Positions 35,702 through 49,459 are shown, numbered from the stretch's first letter. The stretch: DNA of 64,000 bases from Paramecium octaurelia (GCA_905182995.1 CAJJDP010000036.1:124001-188000); one strand, 5' to 3'. Translations and numbers: made by a program. Notes: generated by a model not told the origin, from the sequence alone.

Positions 35702-36901
35702 TCAAAAATTTAATATCTCTTTATTATTCAAGACACTTATCTCAGCATAATGTAAGTATATATAAAATTTCATATCGTTCATATTTACTTTGGTTAATTT
35801 GGCTTCAATGTTTCTCTAAATATTCAAATCAATACATCGTTTTTAGAAAATTCAACTGTTTTCTAATGTTTATTCACATAGCAAATAATTGTATCTGATT
35901 ATCCAAATTTGATCTAAGATTGTTTATTATGTTCTTAGAAATTCCAGCTAGTGTAAACTTCTAAAATATAATTATCCTATTTAAATACTTCCTTTGGAAT
36001 CTAAATTAGCAAAGCTACATTTCTAAGTATTTGTAGCAACCCCTATGCATACTAACCCTTGGCATTTTTGGATTTTGAATGATAATTTGATGTAATTATT
36101 GATTATATCATTTAAAGGAGGATGTAATAAGGCAATGCAGCCAGTGGTTGATTTAATGGAATAGTCATTGATAATGTTAGCTTATCCTTAAATTTGATTA
36201 AAATCTAATCTAAATTAAATTTTATTGAAATCTAATTGTTGGAGAAATTTAGAGTTATTATCAATAGAGAAATCTGATTGTGCTCTAGAGATTTTGCTTA
36301 ATTCAACCTTAGATATATTATTGGATCTGGAATTACTGATTACTTCAGAATTTCTTTTTACCAATCTAGATTTAGTGTCATCTCTTTGAATATTCTTTAC
36401 ATTTTTCTATTGTTTTGGATATTAATATTTAATCTATCCTGTAAATTACTTGGTCCTTTTCTCGAACTCAGCTAAAAATTCATTGAAATAGGAGATGATT
36501 TAATGTCTTTTAGATATTTATTCTTGGGTGTTTCGCAAGGCATTTCCAAGTTCATTAATTGTTTACTAGCTAATTGATTTATATTCAGACGATAGAAAGC
36601 GAGAATGAAACGAAAATGTTGATTGCTGAATGGTTAATCCTATGAAATTAAGCAAGTCGATTATTTCCTTCTTAAATATCATATAGGATTATTTTATATC
36701 CATAACTGAATCTAAATTCTTAGTTTTTTCTTCGATTTCTTGAAAAGTGTAACAAAATTATTAATGATCTGAATGAAAGTCTTTTTGACATGCCAAACAT
36801 AGAGCTGGTTGATGTTCACAATGGGCATAAAGGCAAACTGCTGAAATATAATACTATTAATTAGAATGAAAAGGACAAGCTATATTTGAGGGTAAAGGCA
36901 T
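35702..36901 (-). CDS. Zinc-finger (B-box-like) plus SPRY-like protein
   Basis: 384 aa, introns of 25 and 20 nt near the 3' end. The first 60 residues hold Cys/His pairs in B-box-like spacing: CPFHSN, AVCLYAHCEHQPALCLACQK, DFHSDH. A coiled region follows. The C-terminal part looks like a SPRY/B30.2 fold (GCIALLHPPLNDIINNYIKL, KCQGLVCIGVATNTQKC, KFGQSDTIICYVNKHQKTVEF). Ciliates have many genes with this Cys-rich-finger, coil and SPRY order; their functions are mostly unknown, and by analogy with TRIM proteins it may be a protein-binding scaffold. Its ATG is only 17 bp from that of the divergent cathepsin gene. Confidence 0.75.
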
Positions 36902-36918
36902 TATAAATAATTAATATA
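36902..36918. promoter_or_regulatory. 17-bp divergent spacer between two start codons
   Basis: Two start codons face outward with only 17 bp (TATAAATAATTAATATA) between them. Both promoters and 5' UTRs must overlap the partner's coding sequence or be extremely short. A TATA-like string is present but meaningless in such AT-rich DNA. Confidence 0.55.
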
Positions 36919-38086
36919 ATGAAAATAATTTAGATATTGGTTTTGGTGTCATATGTATTCGGTGCAACTTTCTCAAGTACAAGCTTAGGTGATGCATTAC
37001 ATGAAAATGGATCAGTCTATGGCTGGAGAGAGGATGAATAAAGATAATTCAAGAATTGGGTTTAGGAAAATCAAAAAGAATATAACAATGAGTTCGAAAT
37101 GATCTACAGGATGGAAGTCTTTGTGAAGAACTATAGAGCCATGAAGGTATTTTAATGGTTAATTATACTTTTAGCATCATAATGAACAATTACCAAAAGA
37201 TGTTTGGGGATTGAATGTCTTTTCTGATGAGACATCTGAGGAGTTGATGGATAAGATATTTATGAAGAGAGACTTTGATTAACATTACGAGACGTTCAAT
37301 GAAGATGATATCAACGCAATTAAAAGTGATGCTCTTTCCCATAATTCGTTTTTATAAGCTGATAAAACAGTAGTGGTAGTTAAAAAAGTAGTAAAAACAA
37401 CAGCTGCACCTGCCCCTAAGAATCCACCAAGTTTAGATTGGTTAAAATAGGTAATTTACCTTATATTTAATGCCTAGGTTACAGAAGTACAACAACAAGG
37501 AAGATGTGGTAGTTGCTGGGCATTTGCAGTCTCAGATGTTACAATCAGTAGATTGGCTATAGCAAATAAAAGCAAGCTTGATCAATTGTCAAAGACACAT
37601 TTGATTGACTGTGCTGATGGAAATACTGCCGGATGTGATGGGGGTTCAGTCAGCGATGCATTTGATTTCATCAACAATTACGGAACTGTTTATGAGAAAG
37701 ATTATAGAGAATACGATTAGAAAGAGGGAGAATGTTCAAAACCAAAAGGATCAATTGGATACAAGCAATTCAAATCTGTCTAAGGATTAACCAAATTCAC
37801 TAATGATAATATTGAAACTGCTATGTAGACTGGTCCAGTCACAGCCCTCATGTATGCAGATGAATCCTGGCTCAGATACACTTCTGGAATTATCAATACA
37901 TGCGGATATCCAAAAGTTTCTAATTATTAACATGTTGTTTCATTCATTGCATATGATACTTAAACTTGGTTTGCAAAAAATTCTTGGGGAGCCAAATGGG
38001 GAATGAACGGTTACTTCTAGGTACAAAAAAATGGAGATGCTAATTGCATAGACAAAATAAAAAAGATTACATATCCAGTTATATGA
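36919..38086 (+). CDS. Papain-family cysteine protease (cathepsin-type) precursor
   Basis: 370 aa, introns of 28 and 27 nt. Signal peptide (MKIIQILVLVSYVFGATF), then an I29-like propeptide (REDEQRQFKNWVQENQKEYN ... WGLNVFSDETSEE), a linker of Val/Lys/Ala and the mature domain. Active site: QQQGRCGSCWAFAVSD (oxyanion Gln, catalytic Cys), catalytic His in SNYQHVVSFIAYD and Asn in FAKNSWGAKWGMNGYF. CADGNTAGCDGG is the usual disulphide region. Expected in lysosomes, food vacuoles or secreted. All catalytic residues are present. Confidence 0.94.
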
Positions 38087-38583
38087 GAATGAATATATAT
38101 GATTTAAATATATAAAATGTATATTAAAATTATAAATACAATTAAATATGCCCTTCATTTTAATATTTAATCCTTAGTCATTTTCCTTAACATACAAATT
38201 TCAGTTAATCAAGTTCAGATCCTTAAATAACTTCTAATACTTTAAATATTTATATTGGATAGCAGTTTGTACATTGTGAACTCATCTAAACTTTAGTGAT
38301 TTTTATATTATTGATTAAATATTTGCTTAAGTCCTTCTCACTATATAATAAAGTCTTATTATTCAAGTAGTCAGATTCATCATATATTTAAGCGACTTTT
38401 GATTTACATTTTTGAGAATCCAATCAGCATAAGTTAATTTGATGAGCTTTCACAAAACAATTAGAAGTAGATTTTTAATTAGCTTTATGTTAGCCTGTTA
38501 TTATTCCATTCTTTTATGTGTTCTAAGAGTGACTAATCGTTTTTTAAATAATAATTATTCTAAGTACATTAATTATATAAAAT
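38087..38583. other. AT-rich intergenic region
   Basis: 497 bp with no convincing coding frame. A plus-strand open stretch at 38439-38642 is in a frame different from that of the next gene and overlaps its start, so it is a shadow. Confidence 0.6.
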
Positions 38584-39513
38584 ATGGAAGAAAGGCAATC
38601 TTCTGTAAAAGGATTAAGGGATTATTTTTAAGGGATTGCTGAAAATCTAAAACAGTAGAATGATAATTATTTGACAATCAAATAGAACAGTACGAGTGTC
38701 CCTCCATAAAGAAATAGTATAAATAGAGATTCAATTAAGATGAATGTTCAAAAGATGGAATCGTTTAAAGGGAACAAAGGGGATGATGAAAATTAGTTAA
38801 AGTTAATAAATTAATTGAAAGAGAAGATCAAATATTATGAAGAAAGACAAGATAATAATGAGTATTAAAAGCTCTTAGAACGTTTTAATGATTAAAAGAT
38901 GCAACTGCAACTCTTATAATAGATTAATGATCAATTAAACGAAGAAATTATAATTGCTAATAATACCATTGCAAATCTAGAACACCAAATACAAAAATAA
39001 GAAAACTTAACTCTTAATATAAACAATGCATAATAGAATCTTTCTTCAAAAATGCAAGTTAAATAGATCGAAAAAGAAATTCAAGTCGACTTAATATCCC
39101 CTCTCATAGAATAGAATAAACTATTATTAGAACGTTTGCATGAAAATCCTGAACCAAAAGGAAAAGAACTAATAATAATTAATTCAAGTTAAGCTATTGA
39201 GTTAAGAAGATAAATGGAGACATTGAAATAAGAAGTACCTATTTGATTTATACTCTAGCTTTGTGAAAGGTTAAATCTATATAATAATCTTATTCAAAAC
39301 AAGTAACTATCAGAAATAAAAAAGAGCATCAAAATAGATATTAATCAATTTCATGACACGTATATTTAAATGTTTCGTAATATCAACAGACCAATCTAAA
39401 ATGTTGAGTAAGTAAGTAAAATCTTAAGTCCAATATACTAAGAGGAGCTGAATGAATTTCTCGGGTAGTTAAGTGACTTTTTAGATAAGTTCAGGCTAGT
39501 TTCTATATTATGA
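38584..39513 (+). CDS. Coiled-coil protein (301 aa)
   Basis: One 24-nt intron (GTACCTATTTGATTTATACTCTAG). After MEERQSSVKGLRDYFQGIAE the protein is almost entirely coiled coil (NQLKLINQLKEKIKYYEERQ, QLLQQINDQLNEEIIIANNT), ending with a helix (QEELNEFLGQLSDFLDKFRL). No membrane or catalytic motif. ATG 38584 is the earliest in frame that keeps a coding-like N-terminus; a later in-frame ATG occurs at MNVQKMESF. Probably cytoskeletal, by composition only. Confidence 0.72.
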
Positions 39514-40238
39514 ATTAATTATTTTAATAAATAAAGTTTAATAGGCTTTCTTATATAAATTTTATTATAATAAAGAAACTAAAGAAGAGAAAATTTAAAA
39601 TTTTGTTTATAATATATATCCAGTTTTTAAAGATCTTATGAGATTCTTCTGCATTAATAAATAAATAATCTTATTGAATAATCTTAATCTCCAATTTAAA
39701 AATGATTTAATATTAAATATAAAGTGTAACTTACTGCTAAAATTAAATATATAAAATGAATATTAGAAGATATTTATGAGCAACCATCTATTATTATGGA
39801 TAATGAATATTGTCAGATCAAGAGTAAAGATTTAACTAGGTAGAATACTTTATAAAAGCTTAAAGTTAGTTTGTTTTTAACAATTTTATACTAGATCTGA
39901 TAATTTTGAAAATTTCAATATAATTAATTGCTAATATATCTAATAAATAATGCAAGCAAAACGTTAACAGTTAATAAAATTATTTAATTAGTTCCTTTTT
40001 CAAAAAATTCGATTCCAACAACATCTATAATTTTTATAAATGGAATAGAATATGATATTGTCTTACAATTGATTAACTTTATATAATTATTATACATTTA
40101 TAACAGAAAGTATTTTTGAATTTTGTAGGATGTAAAATTTGTTTGTATAAAATATTCATCTTCATTGATAAGTGTGACTATCAATGATAGTGATTGAATA
40201 TTTCTATATTAAATAAATAATAATATATAATAAATTTA
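39514..40238. other. AT-rich intergenic region
   Basis: 725 bp, extremely AT-rich. The only structure I see is a hairpin at 40163-40186. Confidence 0.6.
40163..40186. repeat. 8-bp perfect inverted repeat (hairpin)
   Basis: CATTGATA (40163-40170) and TATCAATG (40179-40186) flank an 8-nt loop, 53 bp before the ATG of the next gene. It may fold in a 5' UTR or bind a dimeric factor; chance is possible in such DNA. Confidence 0.4.
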
Positions 40239-41230
40239 ATGTATAAAGGGAACCCCACCGAAGTCAAAAGTAGCACAGGGAAGAGAATAACAAGGCCGTA
40301 TAGTTAATAAAAGTATCTCAATTGATAACTTAGGGAGTATATAGATATTAAGTCTTCACTTAAATAGGACTCGTATTCATGTGAAAAGTCAAACTAGTCT
40401 ACAATATTAAAAAGCAAAGTGTCTAGCAAATAATAAGTAAAGAATAAAATGAAACCAACATAAACGCGATTTTAATATTAATAACCTTAGAGTTTACAAA
40501 CTACTCATCGTTATAATCATTCTCCATATGTTAAGCCTCATTAATAATAACAATTATTTGAGTTGCAGAAAACCATTATGGCTGATGCTAACCGAATGGG
40601 CAATCTTGTAAATCAAATGAAGTCTCACTCTTAATAAAAAAAAATCCCATAACAGATTTAAATGCATCATAAATCATATTAAACAAATTGCAAAGAGAAA
40701 TAAACCCAAAGTTTAAATGGTAGTTTTGAATTGAAGAAAAGAATATTTACAACAAACCACGATGTTAATACATAATATAATATGATTACAAAGTCTAATA
40801 GAGCACAATCTGTTCTTGATGAATATAAAACCACTGCAATTGAACTATAACAAACTATGAAAATCCCAGAGCCAATCTTACCTTAAAGAGTGATACCCTA
40901 TGATTCAGAGTAATAATAAAAAATATCAAATATAGAACTGAATTCGAAGGATACAGAAAGGGGGACTTTTTAACTTTCCAGTCAGAGGATGAAAGCGAAA
41001 GCGAGGATTTACTGAGAAAAGCTGGAATTGAACATTTCTTAAAAAACTTAACAGATAAGGAAATTTTGTTATTGGAAAAATATATTTACCTACGAAAATA
41101 TGATATGATTGCTAGAAATCCAAGAACATCTAAATAGAATGACCAGTTTTTTCAGAATAACAATACTTCAAGAACTTCCTAATAACATTAGTAATAATAT
41201 TGCAAAATTAGTAGACAAACTAAAAAATGA
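40239..41230 (+). CDS. Unknown protein, Gln/Lys/Ser-rich (314 aa)
   Basis: Introns of 21 and 26 nt give 315 codons. The N-terminal 200 residues look disordered (MYKGNPTEVKSSTGKRITRP, QQKKIPQQIQMHHKSYQ); the C-terminal part is more conserved-looking: EFEGYRKGDFLTFQSEDESE followed by DLLRKAGIEHFLKNLTDKE and ILLLEKYIYLRKYDMIARNP. No family recognised. The second intron (GTAATAATAAAAAATATCAAATATAG) is required to join the two coding-like frames. Confidence 0.65.
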
Positions 41231-41287
41231 ATTATAATTATAATATTTATATAAAATTTCTTCTTATTATTATTACTTTGATATTAA

Positions 41288-42460
41288 TCAACTGGAAAGT
41301 TTAGCCGTTAGATCTTCTGACTTTTTGACAGAATCCACATGATCAAAGACTAAATTGTAGGCCTTTTAGACTACTTCAATTTCAGATTATCTTATAATTG
41401 ATTAATAAATACCTTTGAGTTTATCTGCTTAAATAGGCTTGGTGATATTATTCTTATTACTCCTTAGTTAATCGTAAAAGTTCCTCTGTGATTGGAATAT
41501 CAATTAGCAATTGTTCCTTTTAAGCCAAGACAATTTTCTAAATAAAGTTATTTAATGGTTTTACTTATTGATTGAATTTGTCATTAAATTATTAATTTAG
41601 GTTTTCTAGATCGGTTGACAATCTTTTTCTTAGAGTTTCAATTTCATTCATGGATGTATCGAAATTGTCAGAAGCCACTTTTTCAGCTTCAATGTCTTCA
41701 TTCAAACTCTTGTTGGCTCCATCTCTAATTTACTCTAGTTTTTCTAAAATTCTTTAGACAGTGGGAACATCAAATCTGGTAGTTAATTTTACAAGAATAG
41801 TGATAGGGTGATTTGGACCAAATTATTCATGGCATTCAGCATGAATTTAAGTCAAAATTGCTTATCTATCTTATTCTGAGGTCTATTGATCAACTGCTCT
41901 ACTCAATTTCTCAATGATTAAGGTTAATGCATTAATAACTTTATTTGCCTATTCAACTCTTCTGTTATAGGCTTTGACATCAGCAGCTCTGGCATTTCTG
42001 ATGAATTGTTCTTATTCATTAAGAATTGCTAATTGTTTTTCGTAGGTTAAGATGGTTTCTCTAAGGATGACCAATAATTCGGCTAAGGTCTGGATCAACA
42101 CATTAGCATTGGCTAGATCTGTGTTTAATCTTGAGAGATCATCTTCTAATTCACTAATATTCAAATCAAAAACTGCCATCTATCTTGAATGAGCAACATC
42201 ATCGTCGACTTGATCTTGTTTTAATGAATCCAATAATTCTTAAATAAGTTTTAAGACTTCATCTACTTATCCTCCTGTTTCTAATTTAATTTATACTAAT
42301 TCCTTCAATTAATCACTATAGGGACTTTGGCTAAACTAGGGAGTTTAATACTTGTATATACTTAATGAAACGACTTCATCAATAATGAGGCTTATGGAGT
42401 CATGGCTGATAAACAAACTCCTATTGTCAATGCCAATATATTAAAACGGATTAAGCTCAT
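41288..42460 (-). CDS. Trichocyst matrix protein-like precursor
   Basis: About 375-380 aa. Signal peptide (MSLIRFNILALTIGVCLSAM), a 26-nt intron, then an acidic helical chain (ELVQIKLETGGQVDEVLKLI, MAVFDLNISELEDDLSRLNT) ending DHVDSVKKSEDLTAKLSS. This is TMP architecture: secretory signal plus heptad-rich arms that crystallise in the trichocyst. Frame arithmetic implies a further short intron that I did not locate. It lies head-to-tail with another such gene, 70 bp apart. Confidence 0.78.
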
Positions 42461-42530
42461 TATTTATATAAAAAAATAATTATTAGAGAGAGTGTAAATG
42501 ATATAGATATTATTAAATTGGATGGATATC

Positions 42531-43725
42531 TCATTCATGTTAAACCTATTTTCTGACTGCATCACTTAAAGAATATTCAGATCTCTCATACGAATCAACT
42601 TTCTAGAATTGTTATAAAATATCAATAAATACCCTATCATTAACATAATCATCGACTCTCTATTTGAATTTGTCCTCGGAAGTTCCAACTTAAGTAGAAT
42701 AAATTCTGTAAACATCAGTAAATAAATTGAGTTCCTCTTACAATCTTGCCTTATTTTTATTGTATTGAATTTCTTCATTTTTTAAGTCCTATCAATATTA
42801 TAATCATAGGGTACTTCTATAGCTCTTTATTATTATTATTGTAAGGCAATTCCTTTTTCTCTGCAATTAACAGCAGCCAATCTTGCCTAAACTAATTGTT
42901 CTTCCAATTTTATAAGATTTTTTTATTCAGATGAAAGATCATAGTTGATCTGTTCATTCTCGATATCAATAGCTCCCTTGAAATCAGCCAGAGTGACTCC
43001 AGTGGCAATTTCAAGATTTTATGCGTTTTTTATTTGTTCTCTGATGTACCTTTCCATATCATTAAGCATTTCAATTAGTTATCCTTTAACAGTATTAATG
43101 TTTCCTTATGAAGAAGGTGTAACTTCATTCCAATCAATAAACATTGTGTCTGCAAATTCATGGGCTAATTCGACCAATTCTGATATTTTGGCTTATTTGT
43201 ACATTGTTAAAAATTTCTCAACGTATGCACCATATCTATTTAATTGATTATTGTCTAAATTCTAAAGGGAGTTTCTCAAAAATATTATCAATCTTAAAGT
43301 CATATTATCATTTTTGACTCTTTCAATATAATTTGAGGAATGGGTGCACCTACTATAAATGGAATATTGTACCTATTGGTATCTAGAGTCTGAATTCTAT
43401 TGGCATTATCAACAAGTCTTTTTTATAAATATGCTATGTATTTATTTGTTTTATCAATATCGGATTCTCTATCAGAGACAGATTTATCTCGACTTGCGCA
43501 TAAAAAGTTTTATTCTTAGTAGGCCTTACCTAAATTGAATATGATATTCTCTTTGAGCTAAAATGCTTATTAGAATCGTACATTTTTAGAAACTGTATAA
43601 TCTGTATTAAGTGCCGTAAGTTCGACAGCTGATGCTCCTTTTAAGTCAGCCAATAATTTCTCAACAGTGTCAACTTCATTTTGGCACAGTACACCAACAA
43701 CTAGCAATAACAAGAGGGTCTTCAT
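42531..43725 (-). CDS. Trichocyst matrix protein-like precursor
   Basis: About 385-390 aa. Starts MKTLLLLLLVVGVLCQ (signal peptide), then NEVDTVEKLLADLKGASAVE and long helical, Asp/Glu/Ala-rich sequence; the end is VDSYERSEYSLSDAVRKQVQ before TGA 42531-42533. At least one intron must be present, because start and stop are in different frames. Adjacent to a second TMP-like gene in the same orientation, as expected of tandem duplication followed by strong divergence. It faces a CCCH gene with 31 bp between the start codons. Confidence 0.75.
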
Positions 43726-43756
43726 GCCGTTTTTTAATTTATTTATATTATATTAA

Positions 43757-44660
43757 ATGAATTTTAGTTAAGAATAAAATAAAGAAACAAGTATATTTTA
43801 CAAATCTAAACTTTGTACTCATTGGTCAACAAGTAACATCATTCATCATCTTATATATAGAAGGACATTGTGCCAAACAAGAAAAATGCAATTATGCTCA
43901 TGGAGAAACTGAATTGAGACACATACCACAAGAATATTTGACTCATCCCCATACTAATAATTCCAGTGCCTTTTCAATAAACAATGAAGGACAGACTAAT
44001 ATGGCTGTGATTCAATAAAACTCAATCTAGGGATAACTTTTAAATCCCTTTTGGAAAACTAAAATTTGTAATTTCTATCTGCAGGGCAAATGTCGAAACA
44101 TTATTGATTGCAATTATGCACATGTTGAAGAAGAACTAAGAGATACCACAAGTCAAGCATATCAATCAATCTAAAATATCCTTAAATTATAAGATCCAGT
44201 TTATAGATTATAATTACTAAACTATAATGCTTAATTTCAAAAGAACTTGTTGGAACGTGCCAAAACAATATTTGATTAAATTAGGAAATTGGAATTGATA
44301 CACAAAAACAGCAATGATATTCAAGACATGCTTGAAGAAGCTAAATTATTGATATTTTAAAAGGAAATTGAATAGGCTACATTGAAAATAATCGAAATAA
44401 TGTCATTGCCTGATTTAACTTTAGATGAACGAGAACAACACTAAGAAATCAAAAGTAAAATTAAGGAATCGTTTGAGATCCCTTAAGTACAATTTCCAAT
44501 CACATCTAATTATCCCCCTGAAGATATCGAAAAAATGAAACAATTAATGGAGTAAGAATAGGGATAGCGTTTACCCATTCCTATGATACCCACAATAAAA
44601 CCATTTCCCAATCACTAATAAGTTTACTAAGATAGATGCAGAAATTAAAAATTAACATGA
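43757..44660 (+). CDS. CCCH zinc-finger RNA-binding protein
   Basis: 291 aa. Two CCCH fingers: CTHWSTEGHCAKQEKCNYAH (C-x8-C-x5-C-x3-H) and CNFYLQGKCRNIIDCNYAH (C-x7-C-x5-C-x3-H), each preceded by a basic K[ST]K lead. A 28-nt intron splits the first finger and must be removed to form it. The rest is coiled coil (LERAKTIFDQIRKLELIHKN, LLIFQKEIEQATLKIIEIMS) and a Pro-rich end (LPIPMIPTIKPFPNHQQ). Such paired fingers usually bind AU-rich single-stranded RNA; a role in mRNA turnover or processing is inference. Confidence 0.88.
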
Positions 44661-44715
44661 TAAGAAAATAAATACACAAATTTTATTTTTATTATATTTA
44701 ATATTAAAAATGGCT

Positions 44716-45556
<841 letters not shown>

Positions 45557-45567
45557 AAATTAATTAA

Positions 45568-46526
45568 TCAAAAGTTTTCAATGTTATCATCACTATATTT
45601 TTTATAAAGATTAGAATAATCATCAATTTATTTATTATTATATTTTAACTTTCTAATTTAAGTCTTAAGAAACTCTCTAACACTATAATAATCCATAATC
45701 TAATTAGATTAATTTGTATCTTAAACCTAAATATCATTAAGTATTTGTACAATATAGCTTTCTTTGATTGGCACACTATTCTAAAGTATTTTTAACTTTT
45801 GATTTTCATACTTTAATTTTTCTCTAAGATACTAATTTGTTAAATATTGATATCTCAATTTCAACTCTTTATTTTTTTATTTTTACTTTTCTAAAATTAA
45901 ATGTTATATAAAATTTTTCTTCTTCAATTCTTCCAGCTTATTATTCAAATCAAACAGTTGATTTTTAAGAGTCCCATTTTCATAATTTTCAACTGCATAA
46001 TATTATTCTAAGTTTTTGTATTTATTCTTTAATTGCTTTTACCTTTTTTGAATAATATTAAATTTAAGGAATAGCATATTCTCTAATCTACTTTAGGAAT
46101 CATATGTTGCTGTATGGCAATCAGAACTCTCATCTATTTGTCTAATAAAGTCATCTATGGCATTTAGAAAATTATTCAATTTGTTCGTATCTTCAAATGA
46201 AAATTTCCTTTTTGTGTCTTCTCTCTTTGGTTTAGAACTAACCAATTTATTTTTTGGATTTCCAAATGGAGTTTCCCTAATATTGAATTCAAAATTTTTA
46301 CAAGTCTACTTAAGAGATATTCTTGTTGTTGATTGTTTATTTTGATTAATGAAGTGAAACAGAAAATAAATTAGTGAATGTTTTATTATTCTTATAATGT
46401 GAATACATTGTACTTATGAAGATTAATGCAATTACAAGATGTCAGAATTCAAGGATAATCTTCTATTACGCTTTCCCAATTCTTGATTATTTTAGATTAT
46501 ACTTTACTTGCATAATTGATACTCAT
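45568..46526 (-). CDS. Coiled-coil protein, 5' end uncertain
   Basis: The 3' two thirds are clear: ETPFGNPKNKLVSSKPKRED, FLNAIDDFIRQIDESSDCH, then a long coiled coil (QKRQKQLKNKYKNLEQYYA, HLILEKQKQKNKELKLRYQ) to TGA 45568-45570. For the 5' end I use ATG 46526 with a 26-nt intron, giving 310 aa (MSINYAKLGKRNRRLSLNSD), divisible by three; the stretch HSLIYFLFHFINQ near 46350 is oddly hydrophobic and may be an unrecognised intron. No family recognised. Confidence 0.6.
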
Positions 46527-46605
46527 GTAAAATATTTATAAATTAATTACTAAATAGAAGAAATTCGAACCAAGGAATTTTTACTATTGAGAATATTTAA
46601 AATTA

Positions 46606-47698
46606 ATGAAAAAACTAATAATATTCACCGTTTTTATAGTGCTTGTTTGTGGTTAATAAGATTTAGCAGAGGCATTCACCTAACTATCCTCGAGTGATCC
46701 TGATAGAACGAAACTCAATTGGCCCAATTTATCTCAAGCCATTTCTGATTTATTGTGTGATGTTCAACATGTACGATAAATCGAGAGTGACACAAATCAA
46801 TAGAAATCAGCATTACTTTAAAAAGTAACAATTGAATACATAATCGTAGTTAATTATTTTGCATGATAGAACCTCAAGCTAAATAAAAGTAGATTTGGCA
46901 AAACACAAAACAAAACTCAATGATTAATTAACTCCTTATAAAAATGAATTGGATGAGGCTTTGAGATACAGAGCAGGAATCTTAGATCAACAAAAATAGG
47001 ACTTGAAGATAAATGATGCAGATTTCACAAAAATGAAAGAATCAGCAAAATCAGAAATGGATGATGTTAGCATAGCTTTACAATCTGTGGATTCAGTATA
47101 AAATTTTATATAAATTTAGATGAGAAAAAATGTTAAGGAATTATTATAAGGAGGCTCTGGAGGAAACTCATTTGTAGAGATCAAGACTTCCTTATAGGAA
47201 TTCCATACAAAAATAACTTCATTGGCTAAATCTGATTCTCCTCTTTTGACCTTGGCAGGTTCCCTTTAGGAGCTCTTGCAACTTGATTTCAAGGACAGAA
47301 AAGTTTTGAAAGACCTTGAATAATTGTTGGATTAGTTTTGGATGAACACTATTGATTATAGAATTGAATTGATAAGCCAAGCAAATAGGAATCAATAACT
47401 TTATGAAGATAGACGACAAGCTATTTTATAAGATAAAGATACTACGATAGAGCTATATAATTCAAAAATAGAGGAATATAATACTGTTTTTGATGAGATA
47501 CAAAATATCTAGACTTACATCGAAAACAGATAGAAAGACTTGGATGATAGTGCAAATTCTTAAGACTTCTTCAAGAATATTTGGGGGTTGAATGAGGGGA
47601 TTACGAATTCAGTTGATAAATCTTTAATTAGCAAGGCTTCGGCAATTTAAGATGCATTGAAACAAATAGGAAATGGAGTTAGTTTTTAAGAGAGATGA
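46606..47698 (+). CDS. Trichocyst matrix protein-like precursor
   Basis: 355 aa, one 25-nt intron. Signal peptide MKKLIIFTVFIVLVCGQQ, then helical acidic arms (NWPNLSQAISDLLCDVQHVR, ESAKSEMDDVSIALQSVDSV, KEFQTKI-type heptads) with a Gly/Ser hinge (LLQGGSGGNSFVEI) that may separate the two mature chains. This hinge-between-arms layout is typical of TMPs. Its sequence is far from the other three in the window, so it is an old paralogue, if the family call is right. Confidence 0.75.
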
Positions 47699-47761
47699 CT
47701 TCTAATTGCAAATCTTATGAAAAATACAAAAATTAAATAAATTTCTTTTTTAAATAAAAAA

Positions 47762-49459
47762 ATGAGTAGTGTTCAATTTGTCAATTCTAAAGCTGAAGTT
47801 CTTCGTAAATATTAGGCCTTGGCAATGAATATAAATGCAGCAGCTGGCTTAATGGAAGTGATGAAATCAAATCTGGGACCAAAAGGAACTCTAAAAATGT
47901 TAGTGGGAGGTGCTGGATAAATAAAACTTACAAAGGATGGTGCTGTTCTGTTATCAGAAATGTAAATTCAACATCCCACAGCAGCTATGATTGCCAGAAG
48001 TGCTACAGCTTAGGATGATATCATTGGAGATGGTACAACAAGCAATGTTCTTTTGATTGGCGCATTAATGAAATAAGCAGAAAGATTATTAGCTGAGGGA
48101 ATCCACCCAAGAGTAATTACTGAAGGATTTGAATTGGCTAGAAAGGAAGCTTTATCATTTTTGGACACTTTCAAGTATTAATAAATTGATAAGGCTGTAT
48201 TAATAAATGTGGCTAGAACTTCATTAATTAGTAAATTAACTCCAGACGTTGCTAATCAGTAACTAATATAATATAATTTAATTTAGAATTATTGAAATCG
48301 TTGTTGATGCAGTACAAATAGTTCAAGTACCAGAGAAGCCAATAGATTTATTCATGGTTGAGATCATGCATATGTAACATAAGATGGGAGCAGAAACAGA
48401 ATTGATTAGAGGATTGGTCTTGGATCACGGAGCAAGACATCCAGATATGCCAAAGTTTGTAAAGAAATGTTACATCTTAAATTTGAATGTCTCTTTGGAA
48501 TATGAGAAGACTGAAGTAAATTAAAAATAAATAAATAGGTCCACAGTGGATTCTTCTATAATACAGCTGAAGACAGAGAGAAATTAGCAAGATCCGAAAG
48601 AAAGTTGACAGATGACAAATGCCAATAAATTATTGATTTCAAGAGAAAGGTTTGTGAGAAGAATGGCTATGGATTTGCAGTTATCAATTAAAAAGGAATT
48701 GATCCAGTCTGTTTAGAGATGTTTGCCAAAGAAGGCATTGTTGGTATCAGAAGGGCAAAAAAAAGAAATATGGAAAGAATTGCAAAGGCCTGCGGTGGTA
48801 ATTCAGTTAATGCAGTTGAAGATTTGACTGAAAGTGATCTCGGATATTGTGAAGTGGTAATCATTTTACTTTATAATTAGTTAAGAGAATATACCTTAGG
48901 AGAAGAGAAGTACACATTTATTGAAGGAGTCTAAAATCCTACTTCATGTACAATTTTGATTAGAGGACCAAATGAACATACTATTGCCTAAATCAAGGAT
49001 GCCATTAGAGATGGATTAAGAGCTGTTAAAAATGCTGTTGAAGACAAGTGTGTTATTCCTGGAGCCGGTGCCTTTGAAGTTGCCACCAGTGTTCATCTTT
49101 AAAAGTTTAAGGATTCTGTTGCAGGAAAGGCTAAATTGGGAGTCTAAGCATTCGCTGAATCATTATTAGTTATTCCAAAAGCCTTAGCAGAGAATTGCGG
49201 TTATGATGTTTAAGAAACACTCATATAAGTTACAGATGAATTCATTAAAAATAACATTCCAGTTGGTGTCAATGTTAATGAACAAGGCTTCATTGCTCCA
49301 ATTGCTAATGGCATTTTTGACAATTATTGTTCTAAAAGATCCTGGTTGAACATTGCTCCTACATTGGCTTAATAATTATTATTGGTTGATGAGGTAAATA
49401 TTTATATTAATTTACAGATTATGAGAGCAGGAAAGTAAGCAGGTGGTGCTCAATAATGA
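47762..49459 (+). CDS. CCT6: CCT chaperonin zeta subunit
   Basis: 532 aa after four introns (28, 23, 24, 24 nt), the usual CCT length. Group II chaperonin ATPase motifs: [52 protein letters not shown] and [19 protein letters not shown]; the apical part has [15 protein letters not shown]. Subunit zeta is favoured by [15 protein letters not shown] and [13 protein letters not shown]. It folds actin and tubulin in the hetero-oligomeric CCT ring. The stop follows RAGKQAGGAQQ. Confidence 0.96.
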
